A stretch of DNA of 64,000 nucleotides from Bacillus sp. DNRA2 (GTDB lineage: Bacteria; Bacillota; Bacilli; Bacillales; Cytobacillaceae): the NCBI RefSeq assembly GCF_012843265.1, contig NZ_JABAIT010000020.1:1-64000 (forward strand). The letters run 5' to 3'. Numbering within the stretch: the stretch's first letter is position 1; each line of letters opens with the position of its first letter. This document shows, piece after piece, positions 1-7,538 of this stretch. The notes under the pieces are model-generated. The model made no database searches. It saw nothing but the letters and a program-made list of their open reading frames with translations, and had not been told where the DNA came from. A program made the position numbers and the translations under genes.

Positions 1-94
1 TCACGGACACGCACTACCTGTCAGCTATACACTTCCGCCACAAACGGTGTGTTCGGGACTTTCACCCGTTAGTCCGATACGCTGCCAAGCGCAC
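1..94 (-). mobile_element. Group II intron, 5' end (partial, runs off the left edge)
   Basis: Read on the minus strand from position 94, the sequence begins GTGCGC, matching the conserved 5' end of bacterial group II introns (GTGYG). It continues with domain I-like blocks: GGGTGAAAGTCCCGA at about 54-69, and a GTGTCCGTGA-type block at the window edge. These blocks recur in many Bacillus group II introns. Only about 94 nt are visible, so the reverse transcriptase ORF and domains V and VI would lie outside the window. The preceding exon is a perfect hairpin plus a short T-run (minus-strand 122 to 95), the insertion context typical of class C introns. The assignment rests on motif recognition, not on a structure search. 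Confidence 0.72.
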
Positions 95-122
95 AAAAGA
101 CACAGTGCACAATGCACTGTGT
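95..122 (-). terminator. Hairpin plus T-run directly 5' of the group II intron
   Basis: There is a perfect 10-bp inverted repeat, ACACAGTGCA (100-109) and TGCACTGTGT (113-122), with a 3-nt loop. On the minus strand it is followed by CTTTT and then the intron start at 94. It has the shape of an intrinsic terminator and is the probable target site of the intron. It lies downstream of the ccm operon and may have been its terminator. Confidence 0.65.
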
Positions 123-130
123 TTAATATA

Positions 131-290
131 AGGCTGTGTTAAACATGAATGTTGATTTGCGCTTCAGGCACTTCGCGCACCTTAGGGGCGGGCGGTGAGC
201 CTCCTCGTCGCTAAAGCTCATGCGGGGTCTCACCTGTCCCGCTGCTCCCGCAGGAGTCTTCGCGCCTTCCACTCCAATCAACCTGCGAAA
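131..290 (-). repeat. Structured intergenic repeat, copy 1
   Basis: On the minus strand this is a roughly 160-bp element bounded by GTTGATT and AATCAAC. It contains the CTCCTGCGGGAG hairpin and a GAGGAGGCTCACC block. A second copy on the plus strand at 43580-43737 shares long identical blocks. The two copies differ by paired substitutions inside helices, which supports a conserved fold. Similar intergenic elements are widespread in Bacillaceae; their function is not known to me. This copy lies between the ccm operon and the group II intron. Confidence 0.75.
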
Positions 291-321
291 AACTAAACTT
301 TAACTCAGCCTAATAGAAAGA

Positions 322-828
322 TTATTGATATTTAGCAGCCAGATCATATAAATCATCTTTTGTGATTGGTCCAATATAGTGCTCGCGGATAATGCCCTGT
401 TTGTCAATAACAAAAGTTTCTGGTTGTCCAACCACATTGTATTCCTTTGAAACTTTTCTATTGAAGTCAAATAAATAGGTGGAAGTTGTTTTATTTTCTT
501 TAACAAACTTTTTTACACGATCTTGAGTTTCGCCAAGATCGACAATCAATAATTTGAATTGATCTCCATATTCCTTTTCAAATGCTTCAAGTTCAGGTGC
601 TTCATCAACGCAAGGCCCACACCAAGTAGCAAAATAGTTTACAATAACTACCTGATTTGGAAAATCACTAAGCTTCGTCGTTTTACCGTTAATATCTTCT
701 AGTTCAAATGCATAAGCTTTTTCGCCAACACCTGTGTATTCACCTTTTGTTGCAAGGGATATCCCAAAATATATAAAAAGGCCAATAACTGCTGCTAAGA
801 CGATGATTTTAACACTTGGTTTTTTCAT
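322..828 (-). CDS. CcmG/TlpA-type membrane-anchored thiol-disulfide oxidoreductase
   Basis: This is a 168-residue thioredoxin-fold protein with one N-terminal membrane anchor (about residues 7-26) and the rest outside the membrane. The active site WCGPC is at residues 69-73. The cis-proline motif is GQPETF (Pro136), close to the GVPETF signature of CcmG/DsbE. Family knowledge: CcmG and ResA reduce the disulfide of apocytochrome c CxxCH motifs before heme attachment. It is the last gene of the ccm operon, 22 bp after ccmD, which favours CcmG over an unrelated TlpA. ResA remains an alternative name. The start ATG at 828 has a GGGGGA-type RBS. Confidence 0.9.
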   Translation of the reverse strand: MKKPSVKIIVLAAVIGLFIYFGISLATKGEYTGVGEKAYAFELEDINGKTTKLSDFPNQVVIVNYFATWCGPCVDEAPELEAFEKEYGDQFKLLIVDLGETQDRVKKFVKENKTTSTYLFDFNRKVSKEYNVVGQPETFVIDKQGIIREHYIGPITKDDLYDLAAKYQ

Positions 829-850
829 TCAAAACTTCCCCCGGTTCTTT

Positions 851-973
851 CTAATCTAGTTGCTTTAAGAACTCGATTTCTTTTTGAAGCTTTTTTCGTC
901 TCACGCTGTGTAACAAGACATAACCAAGAATAGCGATGCTCGCAATGACATATCCAGCAATCATGTATTCCAT
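851..973 (-). CDS. ccmD: CcmD-like small membrane protein
   Basis: This 40-residue protein starts at ATG 973, with AAGGAGG about 8 nt upstream. It has a single hydrophobic segment (about residues 4-21) followed by a short cytoplasmic helix rich in Lys, Arg and Glu. That is the standard layout of CcmD, which in known systems helps release holo-CcmE from the CcmABC complex. Sequence similarity in so short a protein cannot be judged by eye. The call rests on size, topology and its place directly after ccmC and before the CcmG-type gene. Its stop is 22 bp before the next start. Confidence 0.75.
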   Translation of the reverse strand: MEYMIAGYVIASIAILGYVLLHSVRRKKLQKEIEFLKQLD

Positions 974-985
974 TTTGTTTCCTCC

Positions 986-1744
986 TTATTTAATCGATTC
1001 TCTTACCTGTTCTTTATATTGTTCAACCTTGATTTTAAGCTTTTCAAACGAAACTCCTCTTACAAGAAGGAAAGAATACAGAACAGTAGTAAAAGCGATC
1101 ATTGTAAGGAGAGCAACTAGCATTTCAGGTTCAATTCCACCACCTGATTGGTCTTTACCTTCTCCAAAAACAACTGGATGAAATTTAGTATTCCACCAAC
1201 GTATTGCCATAAATACAATCGGTACATCTACAAAACCGATAATTCCAAATACAGCCGCTAAACGTGCCTTCTTTTCCCAAACTCCATCCATTTGGCGAAT
1301 CATCACGTAAGCAACATAAATGAACCAAAGTATTAAGGAAGTTGTTAAGCGCGGCTCCCATGCCCACCAAGTATTCCACGAAGATTTCGCCCAAATCATC
1401 CCTGTTATTAATACAAGCGTGATAAAAACAACGCCAATTTCTGCAGAGACATATGCGTAAGTATCATAAATTCTTTTTCTTTTTACTAAATAAAGGATAC
1501 TAAAGATAAAGGTTACGAAAAATGCTCCGAAACCAATCCAAGCGATTGGAACATGCACGAAGAAAATCTTTTGAACTAGTCCCATCACTTTTTCAGTTGG
1601 TGCATAGAAAAATACCAGAGATAACCCCGCGATTAACATGACAATTGATGCCCATCCCAAAATTGTTTGAAGTTTGGATGGCGGTTCAACAGTTGGTGGA
1701 ACGGGCTTAACTGCCGCCTGCTCCTTAGATAATTTCATGCTCAT
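986..1744 (-). CDS. ccmC: Heme exporter/heme-handling protein CcmC
   Basis: This 252-residue polytopic membrane protein belongs to the heme handling protein family. The tryptophan-rich WWD signature, WNTWWAWEPR, is at residues 123-132. The flanking conserved histidines are visible at His64 (FFVHVP) and His189 (KFHP). In System I these residues bind heme and load it onto CcmE at the outer face of the membrane. The N-terminus has about 20 extra polar, proline-rich residues before the first membrane span. The start ATG 1744 has GGAGG 7 nt upstream, and ccmB ends 2 bp before it, so translation is probably coupled. Confidence 0.95.
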   Translation of the reverse strand: MSMKLSKEQAAVKPVPPTVEPPSKLQTILGWASIVMLIAGLSLVFFYAPTEKVMGLVQKIFFVHVPIAWIGFGAFFVTFIFSILYLVKRKRIYDTYAYVSAEIGVVFITLVLITGMIWAKSSWNTWWAWEPRLTTSLILWFIYVAYVMIRQMDGVWEKKARLAAVFGIIGFVDVPIVFMAIRWWNTKFHPVVFGEGKDQSGGGIEPEMLVALLTMIAFTTVLYSFLLVRGVSFEKLKIKVEQYKEQVRESIK

Positions 1745-1746
1745 AT

Positions 1747-2427
1747 TTATACCTCCAAGACATATTCAATTAATAAGAAACAAAGTACAAAGAAGATAAC
1801 ATCATAGGCTGCAATTAATTGAATCCAGGCAATTGCATCTGGCAACTTCTCAAGATTTGTTAAAATAATTCTAGTCGCCTGAACAGCTCCAATTAATATA
1901 GGGGCAGTCACAGGAAACAATAGAAGTGGTAACAGCATTTCACTGCTTTTAGAATTTGCTGCAAGTGAAGCTAAGAAAGTTCCGATGCTGATAAATCCAA
2001 AACTTCCAATAAATAAGACAAAGAAAAAATAAGGTAAACTACCAATGTATTTAAAATCAAATAATAGAAACAAAAACGGAATCGCTACTAGTTCTACGAT
2101 CAACATCATTGAGAAATTAGCCATAAATTTCCCTAAATAAATACTAGCAGGTTCCATAGGCGAAATGAGTAACCCTTGCATGGTGTCATTCTTTTGCTCT
2201 GAGAGGAATGACCGATTTAAACCTAGTATTCCTGAGAAAACAATTATCACCCAGATAACACCGGGTATTACGGCTCTAGTTGTGTTATTCGATGGATCAA
2301 ACGCAAAGCTGAATACTAAAATCGTTAGCCCAGCGAATATAATCATAGTTGCCAAAACTTGTTTTGTTTTTAACTCTGAATATAAATCTTTTTGGGCGAT
2401 ATAGAGGGCGTTTTTTAATAAGCTCAT
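1747..2427 (-). CDS. ccmB: ABC-type permease CcmB of the cytochrome c maturation system
   Basis: This is a 226-residue integral membrane protein with about six hydrophobic segments and a short cytoplasmic N-terminus (LLKNALYIAQKDL) typical of CcmB. The segments LNRSFLSEQKNDTMQGLL and LLLPLLLFPVTAPILIG match the family pattern. CcmB is the permease partner of the ATPase CcmA; together with CcmC and CcmD it releases holo-CcmE. The start ATG 2427 follows GGAGGGTGA and overlaps the ccmA stop by 4 bp, so expression is probably coupled. Confidence 0.95.
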   Translation of the reverse strand: MSLLKNALYIAQKDLYSELKTKQVLATMIIFAGLTILVFSFAFDPSNNTTRAVIPGVIWVIIVFSGILGLNRSFLSEQKNDTMQGLLISPMEPASIYLGKFMANFSMMLIVELVAIPFLFLLFDFKYIGSLPYFFFVLFIGSFGFISIGTFLASLAANSKSSEMLLPLLLFPVTAPILIGAVQATRIILTNLEKLPDAIAWIQLIAAYDVIFFVLCFLLIEYVLEV

Positions 2428-3128
2428 AACTCACCCTCCGTATGTTCAAGATATTTTTTGGAAACATAGTCAATTTGGTTTTCAGTAATTTTAAAGTCAT
2501 CCACTATTTTCCCACTCTTTACAATGATGATTCGATCACAAATATCTGCTGCTTGTTTAAAATCATGAGTAACCATTAAGGTCGTTGCACCTTTTTTCTT
2601 CATTGAAATAATCACATCATTTAGAATTGAAATAGCCCCTTGGTCTAACCCTGTATGTGGCTCGTCTAAGAGAAGTAATTCAGGATCATGGATGATAGCT
2701 CTAGCAATCGCTGTCCGTTGAATCATCCCCCGTGAAAAGTTTTTCACCGGTTCCTTTAAAAAGAAGGAAAGTCCAACATCTTTCACAAGCTTAATTGCTT
2801 TTTGTTCAACATCCTGCACCCCGTATAAATTCCCGAAGAAAACAAGGTTTTCAAGTGGAGAATAGTGTTCATATAACAAGCTAGAATGGGGGAGGTACCC
2901 CATTAGCTTTTTAATATCTGTTCCGTTCTTTTTTAAATCAAATCCATTAATTCTCACTTCACCGCTTGTCGGTTTAATTAGTGTTGCAATTACCTTTAAT
3001 AGTGTGCTTTTACCTGCTCCGTTAGGACCTAATATGGCAACCGTTTCACCTTTTTCAATCGACAGGTCAATGCCTCGTAAAATTAACTTTGTATCAGCTT
3101 GCTTGATCAATTTTTTTATTTGAATCAC
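2424..3128 (-). CDS. ccmA: ABC transporter ATPase CcmA
   Basis: This is a 234-residue ABC ATPase. Walker A is GPNGAGKST (about residues 34-42), the signature region is NFSRGMIQR (a divergent LSGGQ), Walker B is LLLLDEPHTGLD, and the switch His lies in TLMVTHD. In System I, CcmA powers the release of heme-loaded CcmE from CcmC. The start is GTG 3128 with GGAGGG about 7 nt upstream. It sits between an unknown protein and ccmB, which it overlaps. Taken alone it could be any ABC-2-type ATPase; the neighbours decide the assignment. Confidence 0.93.
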   Translation of the reverse strand: MIQIKKLIKQADTKLILRGIDLSIEKGETVAILGPNGAGKSTLLKVIATLIKPTSGEVRINGFDLKKNGTDIKKLMGYLPHSSLLYEHYSPLENLVFFGNLYGVQDVEQKAIKLVKDVGLSFFLKEPVKNFSRGMIQRTAIARAIIHDPELLLLDEPHTGLDQGAISILNDVIISMKKKGATTLMVTHDFKQAADICDRIIIVKSGKIVDDFKITENQIDYVSKKYLEHTEGEL

Positions 3129-3153
3129 TTAGAGGCCCTCCCCCTACCAGTTG

Positions 3154-4170
3154 TTACTCAACAAATTGATTTAGGCTTAACTTAACCTGTACTAGGTGTT
3201 GTTTATAGGCCTCCAACTTGGCTTGATAATCACTTTCTGATATTTGCCCTTTTTCTAGTGTTTCTTCTAATTCCAAAATTTTATCTAAAATCGTTTTCTG
3301 CTTTGCCATCAATAATTTGAAAGCTTGCTCATCTTTGTCATCTATTGCTTTAGATGACGCACGATTCTTAAATTTAAAATAACTAAAGTAGCCAATTCCG
3401 GCGATTAAAATAGTACCTAAAACAATCATTAAAATATGAGGATCAAAACCCTTCAAAGCTGATTGCTCCCACATCCGTAAATGCCCTGGATTATGGAAAT
3501 CTGGAGCTGTTTTAGTTACATTTCCTACCGAGCCGTTTTTCGTGCTATCTGTCGCATCTTTTGTTTCAGATTGAGTACCATCTGTGTTTGTACCTTCCGA
3601 AGGAGGTTGAACGTCTTTGTTATAGGCAAGCGTAATGGTCTGGTTTGCTTGGATATTTTGAACAGTATAAGTAAAGTAGTTTTTCTCATCAATGCTAAGG
3701 AAGCCTTGACTCTGGGCATCTACATCTTTAAACTCAACACTTCCCATACCTTCTGGAACTAACACCTGGTACATCGGAACAGGGAGATTAAAGGTAATGG
3801 CGATATCCTGGCCCTTAGGTACTGAATAAGTAAATGGTACAGTAATCGATTTGTCAGCAGGAATAGGTTCAGTTGTTACAAAACCATTGTCTGTTTCCTT
3901 ATATTTAATCGATTCTTCAAGCATTTTGAGGTTTTGGGCACCCTCTGGGAGAGTTACTGAAATAACTCCCTCAGATTTCCCGTCTCCCTTATATTCCTCA
4001 TTGGTTAGGTTTTTATAACTAACCATATCCATAATTTGCGTTGATCCATCTTGGGTCGGTGATACTACAATGTATTGCATTTCGACACCCAGCTTGTCAG
4101 TGCCATTTGCAAATGCCAAACAAGGAATTAATAATAACCCAAGCAGGGGAATAATGATTTTTTTAATCAT
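3154..4170 (-). CDS. Unknown secreted/membrane protein of the ccm operon with C-terminal cytoplasmic helix pair
   Basis: This 338-residue protein has a signal peptide (about residues 1-22) and an extracytoplasmic beta-rich region (about 25-185). A low-complexity Thr/Ser/Asp linker (190-215) follows, then one membrane span (about 246-265) and a charged cytoplasmic tail. The tail ends in ELEETLEKGQISESDYQAKL, resembling a SHOCT-like helix pair. I do not recognise a named family. The layout is the same as that of the first gene of the operon (7539-8588), so the two may be distant paralogs. Its place between ccmI and ccmA implies a role in heme export or apocytochrome handling, but this is inference. 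The start ATG overlaps the previous stop by 4 bp. Confidence 0.85.
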   Translation of the reverse strand: MIKKIIIPLLGLLLIPCLAFANGTDKLGVEMQYIVVSPTQDGSTQIMDMVSYKNLTNEEYKGDGKSEGVISVTLPEGAQNLKMLEESIKYKETDNGFVTTEPIPADKSITVPFTYSVPKGQDIAITFNLPVPMYQVLVPEGMGSVEFKDVDAQSQGFLSIDEKNYFTYTVQNIQANQTITLAYNKDVQPPSEGTNTDGTQSETKDATDSTKNGSVGNVTKTAPDFHNPGHLRMWEQSALKGFDPHILMIVLGTILIAGIGYFSYFKFKNRASSKAIDDKDEQAFKLLMAKQKTILDKILELEETLEKGQISESDYQAKLEAYKQHLVQVKLSLNQFVE

Positions 4171-4538
4171 TTCCCTGCCTCCTTTTTGCCGCGTTTAGCT
4201 TTAAGTGCTGCCTCAATTTCTTTTTCCACATCAGCCATAACGCTTGAATTTACTTTTGCTTTTACACTTCTATCCTCTGATTTTAAAATCTTCGATACTT
4301 CTGTTTCATACTGCTTTTTCAAGTTTTTAAAATCGCCTTCAGATAATTTACCCATTTTATACTCGAATTCAATTTCATTTAACGTTGTGAGTAAAGCTTC
4401 TTTATCGGTAATCGTTTCTTGCTTTTCACCAGCGAATGATAAATAGTTATCCCATTTAAAGAATGGAGCCAATACAAGAAACAAGCTACTTAGCACAAGA
4501 ACGGCTGTTAATACCATCGAGATGATCGAAATCTCCAT
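4167..4538 (-). CDS. CcmI-like membrane protein (N-terminal part only)
   Basis: This 123-residue protein has one N-terminal membrane span (about residues 5-27). A charged helical region follows, with ALLTTLNEIEFEYKMGKLSEGDFKNL at its core, which resembles the N-terminal segment of CcmI. Proteobacterial CcmI continues with a TPR domain that holds apocytochrome; none is present here. The call rests on this pattern plus position directly downstream of ccmH. The start ATG 4538 has AGGATGTGATC upstream. The C-terminus is Lys/Ala-rich and probably cytoplasmic. Confidence 0.65.
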   Translation of the reverse strand: MEISIISMVLTAVLVLSSLFLVLAPFFKWDNYLSFAGEKQETITDKEALLTTLNEIEFEYKMGKLSEGDFKNLKKQYETEVSKILKSEDRSVKAKVNSSVMADVEKEIEAALKAKRGKKEAGK

Positions 4539-4549
4539 ATGATCACATC

Positions 4550-5059
4550 CTACAAATACTTTTTTCTTTCCTCTTCAATAATGCTAGATAAAATCTCTTC
4601 TTCGACTTCATCATTCTCAAGCTGGTCATCCAACATATCTTGGCCATTGGCATTTTTCTTCACCCATTTACGAACGACGAAGAATACGCCTGTTCCAGCA
4701 CCACCAATTGCTGCAAACGGCAGAATCCACGCAGCTAAACTGAAGCCCTTTTTTTCCGGTGCAGTCAGGATTTCTTCACCAAGTGCTTTCACGTAATATT
4801 CACGGATTTCATCCTTGTTCATACCTTTTTCCATCATGTCTACTAGCTCTGCCTTGAACGTTTCGGTGTTCTTACAGCCAGCCATGTCACACGCAAAATG
4901 ATCTTGTCCACAGCCACATGTACACAAAAATTGTGAAGCGACTGCTTTAAATTCTGGTGATTTCAAATCTATTGTTTTATTTTCAGCACCAAGTACTGCG
5001 AATGCGCCTTGAAAAATAAACAAGATAAGAAGGAGCCCAATCGAAATTTTTTTATTCAT
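4550..5059 (-). CDS. ccmH: CcmH-type cytochrome c biogenesis thiol protein with a CxCxC motif
   Basis: This 169-residue protein has a signal peptide or anchor (about residues 1-24), a short extracytoplasmic domain, a membrane span (about 108-128) and an acidic tail. In place of the usual LRCxxC active site it has LCTCGCGQDHFAC, with Cys46, Cys48, Cys50, Cys57 and Cys62. The helix after it (ELVDMMEKGMNKDEIREYYV) matches the CcmH three-helix fold. CcmH normally reduces or holds the apocytochrome CxxCH thiols. The CGCG motif closely resembles the PCYCGCG of the lipoprotein at 9668-10105. The start ATG 5059 is 1 bp after the ccmF stop. Confidence 0.85.
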   Translation of the reverse strand: MNKKISIGLLLILFIFQGAFAVLGAENKTIDLKSPEFKAVASQFLCTCGCGQDHFACDMAGCKNTETFKAELVDMMEKGMNKDEIREYYVKALGEEILTAPEKKGFSLAAWILPFAAIGGAGTGVFFVVRKWVKKNANGQDMLDDQLENDEVEEEILSSIIEEERKKYL

Positions 5060-5060
5060 G

Positions 5061-7043
5061 TTAAGACACCTCTTTCGTTACTCCGGTATATCTTGGTGTA
5101 ATATTGCCATACTTGCCATTCCAAACCGCAAAGAGTGATCCAATAACAATCAGGAATGATCCAGCCCACATCCAGTTCATCATTGGATTAACTTTTACAA
5201 TGAAAGTTGCACGACCATCTTGTTCCCATGCGCTTAGTACGATATATAAATCCTCCATCGGCATGTCGTGAATAGCTGGCTCTGTAGAAGGTTGTTCCCA
5301 GTTGCCGTAGAAGACTTTTTCAGGCTCGAAATTACCTAATTTTTCACCATTTTTAAATACAGTCAAGTCTGCATATACAATATCGTTAATACCTTCAGTT
5401 CGTTGATCAAGCTTTTCATACACAAGCTTGTAGTCTTTAATCTCGATTGCTTCACCAATTTTTACGGTTTTCATTGTTTCTAAATCATAGTTTTGTGAAC
5501 CAATGATACCCATTGTAATGAAGGCGATTCCAAAGTGTACTAAATAACCACCATAACGTCTGCGGTTTTTCGTCATCAGACGATATAGAGCAACCATTGG
5601 GTTCTCACCAGTCATTTTACGTCGAGCTTTTACCCCACGATAGAACTCTAAGAAGTGGGTAATAAACAATAACACAATGACCCCATAACCAATGACAGCC
5701 CATGCTTTTTGCATTCCGAGAACAACCATTAAAACCATGGCTACAATACTAATTGCCGCTGGAATTAAGAAGTTTTTCTTCAGATTTTTAAGCGTTGATT
5801 TTTGCCAAGCAAGTAGCGGACAAACCGCCATCACAAACATCATTGATAGAAGGATAGGAGCTTGTACTTGGTTAAAGAATGGAATCCCCACTGTAACCTT
5901 TGTTCCACGAACTGCTTCTGAAACTAATGGGAAAATAGTTCCCCAGAATACAGCAAATGCTGAACCAATTAATAGCAAGTTATTAATTAAGAAGCTGCTT
6001 TCTTTTGAAACATAAGAAGTAAATTGACCTGCACTGCGTTTAATTAAGTTATAACGGCTCATTAACACATACATTGCAAAAATTACCGCTACACCCATAA
6101 AGATTAAGAAATAAAGTCCAAGATTCGAATCCGCAAATGCGTGTACTGATGTTAAGACACCGCTTCGTACTAAGAATGTTCCAAATAAAGTTAGCGCATA
6201 CGATATTACGATTAAGCTGATATTCCATACTTTTAACATATTTTTACGTTCTTGAATCATGACGGAGTGAAGGAAAGCAGTCGCTGTTAACCAAGGCATG
6301 AATGATGCATTTTCTACAGGATCCCATGCCCAGTATCCACCCCAACCAAGCTCAACATAAGCCCATTGACCACCGAAGATATTACCTAAGCTTAAGAATA
6401 ACCAAGCGATAATGGTCCATCTTCTTGTCATTTTAATCCAGTAATCATCAGTATTTTTCAAAATAAGAGCAGCCATTGCAAAGGCAAATGGCACTGCTAA
6501 TCCTACATATCCAAGGTAAAGAGTAACCGGATGGATAATCATTCCCGGGTTTTGTAGCATAGGGTTAAGGCCTCGACCTTCAACTGGTACCTGTGCCGTA
6601 ATTTCAAACGGATTTGCCACAAATCCTAAGATGAAGAAGAAGAAAACTCCGTTTGCTAATAAAATTGAACCAATGTAAGGAACCATCGGATTCCCTTTCA
6701 TTTTGCGTGAAAATGTAACCATCACAGTATACAGCGTTAGGAAAAATGTCCATAGTAAAAGTGAACCGCCGTTACCTGCCCATAACGCTGTTAATTTATA
6801 AATAAGTGGTAAGTCACTACTTGTATAATCAGCAACATATTTATACTCAAACGCAGATGTTCCTAATAAATAAAATAGCGAAAGCATTGCAAATGATGAA
6901 GTTACAAGAAGGGCGATAACTCCGCCCTTTCCACTGTTAATGAATTTTTGATTCTTTGTAGCAATACCATAAGTCATAATTAATAAAGCGTAGATCGCTA
7001 GTGCAAACCCTACATAAATCGTTGCGTTAGCAAATAAATACAT
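5061..7043 (-). CDS. ccmF: Heme lyase CcmF
   Basis: This is a 660-residue polytopic protein with about 14-15 hydrophobic segments, the usual length for CcmF. The WWD motif lies at residues 234-251 (WGGYWAWDPVENASFMPW). Upstream is the family block GLNPMLQNPGMIIHP with His171 (about 159-172). CcmF joins heme from CcmE to apocytochrome CxxCH at the outer face of the membrane. The NrfE/CcmF subtypes cannot be separated here, but the full ccm context fits CcmF. The start ATG has GAAGGTGACGTA upstream, and the gene lies 22 bp after ccmE. Confidence 0.95.
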   Translation of the reverse strand: MYLFANATIYVGFALAIYALLIMTYGIATKNQKFINSGKGGVIALLVTSSFAMLSLFYLLGTSAFEYKYVADYTSSDLPLIYKLTALWAGNGGSLLLWTFFLTLYTVMVTFSRKMKGNPMVPYIGSILLANGVFFFFILGFVANPFEITAQVPVEGRGLNPMLQNPGMIIHPVTLYLGYVGLAVPFAFAMAALILKNTDDYWIKMTRRWTIIAWLFLSLGNIFGGQWAYVELGWGGYWAWDPVENASFMPWLTATAFLHSVMIQERKNMLKVWNISLIVISYALTLFGTFLVRSGVLTSVHAFADSNLGLYFLIFMGVAVIFAMYVLMSRYNLIKRSAGQFTSYVSKESSFLINNLLLIGSAFAVFWGTIFPLVSEAVRGTKVTVGIPFFNQVQAPILLSMMFVMAVCPLLAWQKSTLKNLKKNFLIPAAISIVAMVLMVVLGMQKAWAVIGYGVIVLLFITHFLEFYRGVKARRKMTGENPMVALYRLMTKNRRRYGGYLVHFGIAFITMGIIGSQNYDLETMKTVKIGEAIEIKDYKLVYEKLDQRTEGINDIVYADLTVFKNGEKLGNFEPEKVFYGNWEQPSTEPAIHDMPMEDLYIVLSAWEQDGRATFIVKVNPMMNWMWAGSFLIVIGSLFAVWNGKYGNITPRYTGVTKEVS

Positions 7044-7065
7044 TACGTCACCTTCTTTTCTTGGC

Positions 7066-7524
7066 CTATTCTTCTTCGCTGGAAGGCTGATCTAGTTTTT
7101 CTTTGTGTGTATCAGGGTCATAGTTTTTCATATCTTGACCTTCATATTTTGATGGACAACGTGTTTTCACAGTTTCTGCCACAAATGTGTCTTTTTCAGT
7201 TGGTGCACCTTGTAAAATCGTGATTACTCCTTCGGAGAAGTTATCTGGTTTTACACCATTGTGAATAACATGCATCACATTGCCATCGTTATCTTTTACA
7301 TCAAATTTAAGTTCAATTTTGTCAGCGTCCCATTTGATAGAATCTTCTATTAGTAATCCCTCAACTGTTACAAAATAACCATCACGGTACTTTTCTTGAT
7401 TTTTTAAAAGTTCATCCATTTTAAGCTCTACTCCACTTGACCCAGGAGTTGCGGCCATAAGAAGGAAAATAATCGCACCAGCAATGATAAACCCACCAAG
7501 CATGACAATTGTATTTTTCTTCAT
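7066..7524 (-). CDS. ccmE: Heme chaperone CcmE, CxxxY variant
   Basis: This 152-residue protein has an N-terminal membrane anchor (about residues 6-25) and an OB-fold domain (about 30-115). The C-terminal heme-attachment motif is CPSKY at Cys123-Tyr127. Most CcmE proteins carry HxxxY at this point, with His forming the covalent heme bond. The CxxxY version is known from the archaeal and sulfate-reducer variant often called System I*. The tail after Tyr127 is acidic and flexible. The neighbours, ccmF downstream and the unknown first gene upstream 14 bp away, confirm the assignment. Confidence 0.92.
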   Translation of the reverse strand: MKKNTIVMLGGFIIAGAIIFLLMAATPGSSGVELKMDELLKNQEKYRDGYFVTVEGLLIEDSIKWDADKIELKFDVKDNDGNVMHVIHNGVKPDNFSEGVITILQGAPTEKDTFVAETVKTRCPSKYEGQDMKNYDPDTHKEKLDQPSSEEE

Positions 7525-7538
7525 TTTTCGTTTCCCCT

